Made by a program: the position numbers and the translations under genes
In this document: one piece after another, positions 15,349 through 16,711 of the stretch
Layout of the letters: the number at the start of each line of letters is the position of its first letter
How positions within the stretch are numbered: the first letter of the stretch is position 1
NCBI GenBank assembly: GCA_903927685.1
Contig: CAIYOB010001455.1
Coordinates: 1 to 16,711 of the forward strand
DNA length: 16,711 bases
Source: an uncultured Planctomycetaceae bacterium
GTDB lineage: Bacteria; Planctomycetota; Planctomycetia; Pirellulales; Pirellulaceae
Reading direction: 5' to 3'
Notes under the pieces: generated by a model
Seen by the model: only the letters and a program-made list of their open reading frames with translations
Databases searched by the model: none
What the model was told of the DNA's origin: nothing

Positions 15349-16647
15349 ATGGCTCGTTCCCGGAAGAAAATGTCGACGGCCCAGTGGGTCCTTGGTGCAG
15401 CCACTGCGGGCCTGCCTGCCCCCGTCAATCAGCTAGCTACCAGCCGGTTAGGGCCGCCGCTGGTCCTGCTTCTGCTGGGTGGCGGCTTGGTGGGAACCGG
15501 CATCGTGACCGTCAACTGGGCGAATGGACGGCCCAGCGTGAGCGTGGATCGCGAGCGAGCCAAGGAAGTCCGCGAGGAGGTGACGAAGAAAATCGCCTCG
15601 ATCCGCGAGAAGCAGGCCGAGCAAGGCGGCGATGCCTCGCTCGAAGGCGCGATTCGAGAACTTGCCCGGGAGGAGGTTTCGGAAGCGATTCCGGCGGCGA
15701 TCAAGTCGGTCGGCACGTCGATCGGCGTCCCGGCAAGCGGCAGTCCGCCGGCCGCCAATCCGCCCCTGTCTCAGGCCGGCGGGCCGACAACCCCAAGCGC
15801 GCCCGCAGCTTCGTCCCCCCCAGGGTCCGCGTACAGCCCGACAATCAAAATCGCGACGTTCAATATCCAGGTGTTCGGCACGTCCAAGTTGCAGAAGACG
15901 CCGGTCATGCAAGTCCTGGCCGACGTCGTGCGACGATTCGACCTGGTCGCGATTCAGGAGGTCCGTTCGACCGACGACACCGTCGTGCCGCAGTTCATCA
16001 CCATGATCAACTCGACCGGGGTGCAATATGACTTCTTGGTCGGGCCACGGCTGGGACGGACGAACAGCAAAGAGCAGTATGCGTTCCTGTTCAATACAGC
16101 CCGGATCGAATACGACCCGACCTCGGTCTATACCGTTCCCGATCCGCAGGATCTGCTGCACCGCGAACCGCTGGTGGCTCGTTTTCGCCCCAAGGGCGTG
16201 CCACCCAACCAGGCGTTTACTTTCAACATGGTCGACATTCACACCGATCCGGACGAAACCAGCACCGAGTTGGATGCGCTGGCCAGCGTGTTCGTCGGCG
16301 TCCAGCAGAACGGCACCGGCGAGGACGACGTCATTCTGCTGGGTGACATGAACGTCGACGAGTATCACCTGGGCAACCTGGGGCGTCTGCCGGGCATCGC
16401 CCACGTGGTTGCCGGTGTGCCCACCAATACTCGCCGCGACAAGACTTACGACAACATTGTCTTTGACCGCCGTGCGACCGTCGAGTACACCGGACGATGG
16501 GGCGTGCTGGACTTGATGCAAGAGTACAGCCTGACGTCGGCCCAGGCCCTGGAGGTCTCGGACCACATGCCGGTGTGGGCCGAGTTCGGGGTCTACGAAG
16601 GCGCCGCCGGCCTGCTGGCCCTGCAACCGGGCGGTGCGCCACGGTAA
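15349..16647 (+). CDS. Membrane-anchored DNase I-like nuclease (EEP superfamily)
   Basis: A 432-residue protein. The ATG at 15349 is chosen over one at 15345 (other frame) because GGAGG (15338-15342) lies 6 nt upstream and the frame carries the domain. A single membrane helix (about 35-56) is followed by a charged, coiled-coil-like segment (65-120) and a Pro/Ala/Ser-rich linker (125-162). The endonuclease/exonuclease/phosphatase domain spans 164-416: ATFNIQVFG (N172), AIQEVR (E204, R206), KEQYAF (E242), IHTDPDETSTELDAL (H298), LLGDMN (D333, N335), TYDNIVF (Y367, D368) and VSDHMPV (D405, H406). These match the metal-binding and catalytic residues of animal DNase I, including the R after the first Glu. 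The loop cysteines of DNase I are absent. The domain probably faces the periplasm. A DNA substrate is inferred. Nothing was recognised in the 64 bases after the stop. Confidence 0.9.
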   Translation: MARSRKKMSTAQWVLGAATAGLPAPVNQLATSRLGPPLVLLLLGGGLVGTGIVTVNWANGRPSVSVDRERAKEVREEVTKKIASIREKQAEQGGDASLEGAIRELAREEVSEAIPAAIKSVGTSIGVPASGSPPAANPPLSQAGGPTTPSAPAASSPPGSAYSPTIKIATFNIQVFGTSKLQKTPVMQVLADVVRRFDLVAIQEVRSTDDTVVPQFITMINSTGVQYDFLVGPRLGRTNSKEQYAFLFNTARIEYDPTSVYTVPDPQDLLHREPLVARFRPKGVPPNQAFTFNMVDIHTDPDETSTELDALASVFVGVQQNGTGEDDVILLGDMNVDEYHLGNLGRLPGIAHVVAGVPTNTRRDKTYDNIVFDRRATVEYTGRWGVLDLMQEYSLTSAQALEVSDHMPVWAEFGVYEGAAGLLALQPGGAPR

Positions 16648-16711
16648 CGAGTGGAACTAGGTTAAGGGCTCAGGATTGCCGGGGTGGCTGTGGTCGAGTG
16701 CAGCGAGCCCA

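Overview
The window is GC-rich bacterial DNA that looks like a planctomycete, most likely from the Pirellulales side. The reasons are a MoxR / DUF58 / BatA-type / VWA membrane-protein operon in the planctomycete arrangement, large exported proteins of types common in the PVC group, high G+C, weak -35 boxes, and a transposase remnant resembling planctomycete IS elements. No rRNA, tRNA or CRISPR array was seen. The taxonomic call is inference from protein families only.

Left part (1-6462, all minus strand, read right to left): an operon of a MoxR-type AAA+ ATPase, a DUF58 protein, a two-gene insert (a small DUF5678-like protein plus a retropepsin-like aspartic protease), a BatA-type membrane protein with VWA and amidotransferase-like regions, and a second VWA membrane protein that runs off the left edge. 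Junctions are tight (32-nt overlap, 44-nt gap, GTGA overlap, 5-nt gap, TTGA overlap), so the genes are probably co-transcribed and partly translationally coupled. MoxR plus VWA/DUF58 partners are generally thought to act as chaperone-like or metal-dependent assembly systems at the cell envelope. The protease pair is not a usual member.

Middle part (6796-11516, plus strand): a YycJ/WalJ-type metallo-beta-lactamase-fold hydrolase, possibly translated from a leaderless mRNA and followed by a strong hairpin; a 428-residue chorismatase-like protein with an extra N-terminal RidA-like segment; a small two-helix membrane protein behind a leader that can form two mutually exclusive hairpins; and a secreted GHL10-type glycoside-hydrolase-like protein.

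Right part (11517-16711): a non-coding stretch with hairpins leads into a truncated transposase start whose ribosome-binding site is buried in a stem-loop. It faces a convergent 1010-residue exported protein built from two consecutive FAD-oxidoreductase modules and a helical-repeat tail. Divergent from that is a membrane-anchored nuclease whose catalytic domain resembles animal DNase I closely, with all the main catalytic residues present but none of the disulfide cysteines.

The most unusual items are the DUF5678/retropepsin pair inside the MoxR operon, a VWA domain apparently interrupted by a transmembrane hairpin, the DNase I-like protein, the tandem flavoprotein, the three-part RidA/chorismatase protein, and the RNA-structure candidates at 9248-9293 and 11757-11815. 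I do not see a clear new defence or mobile system.
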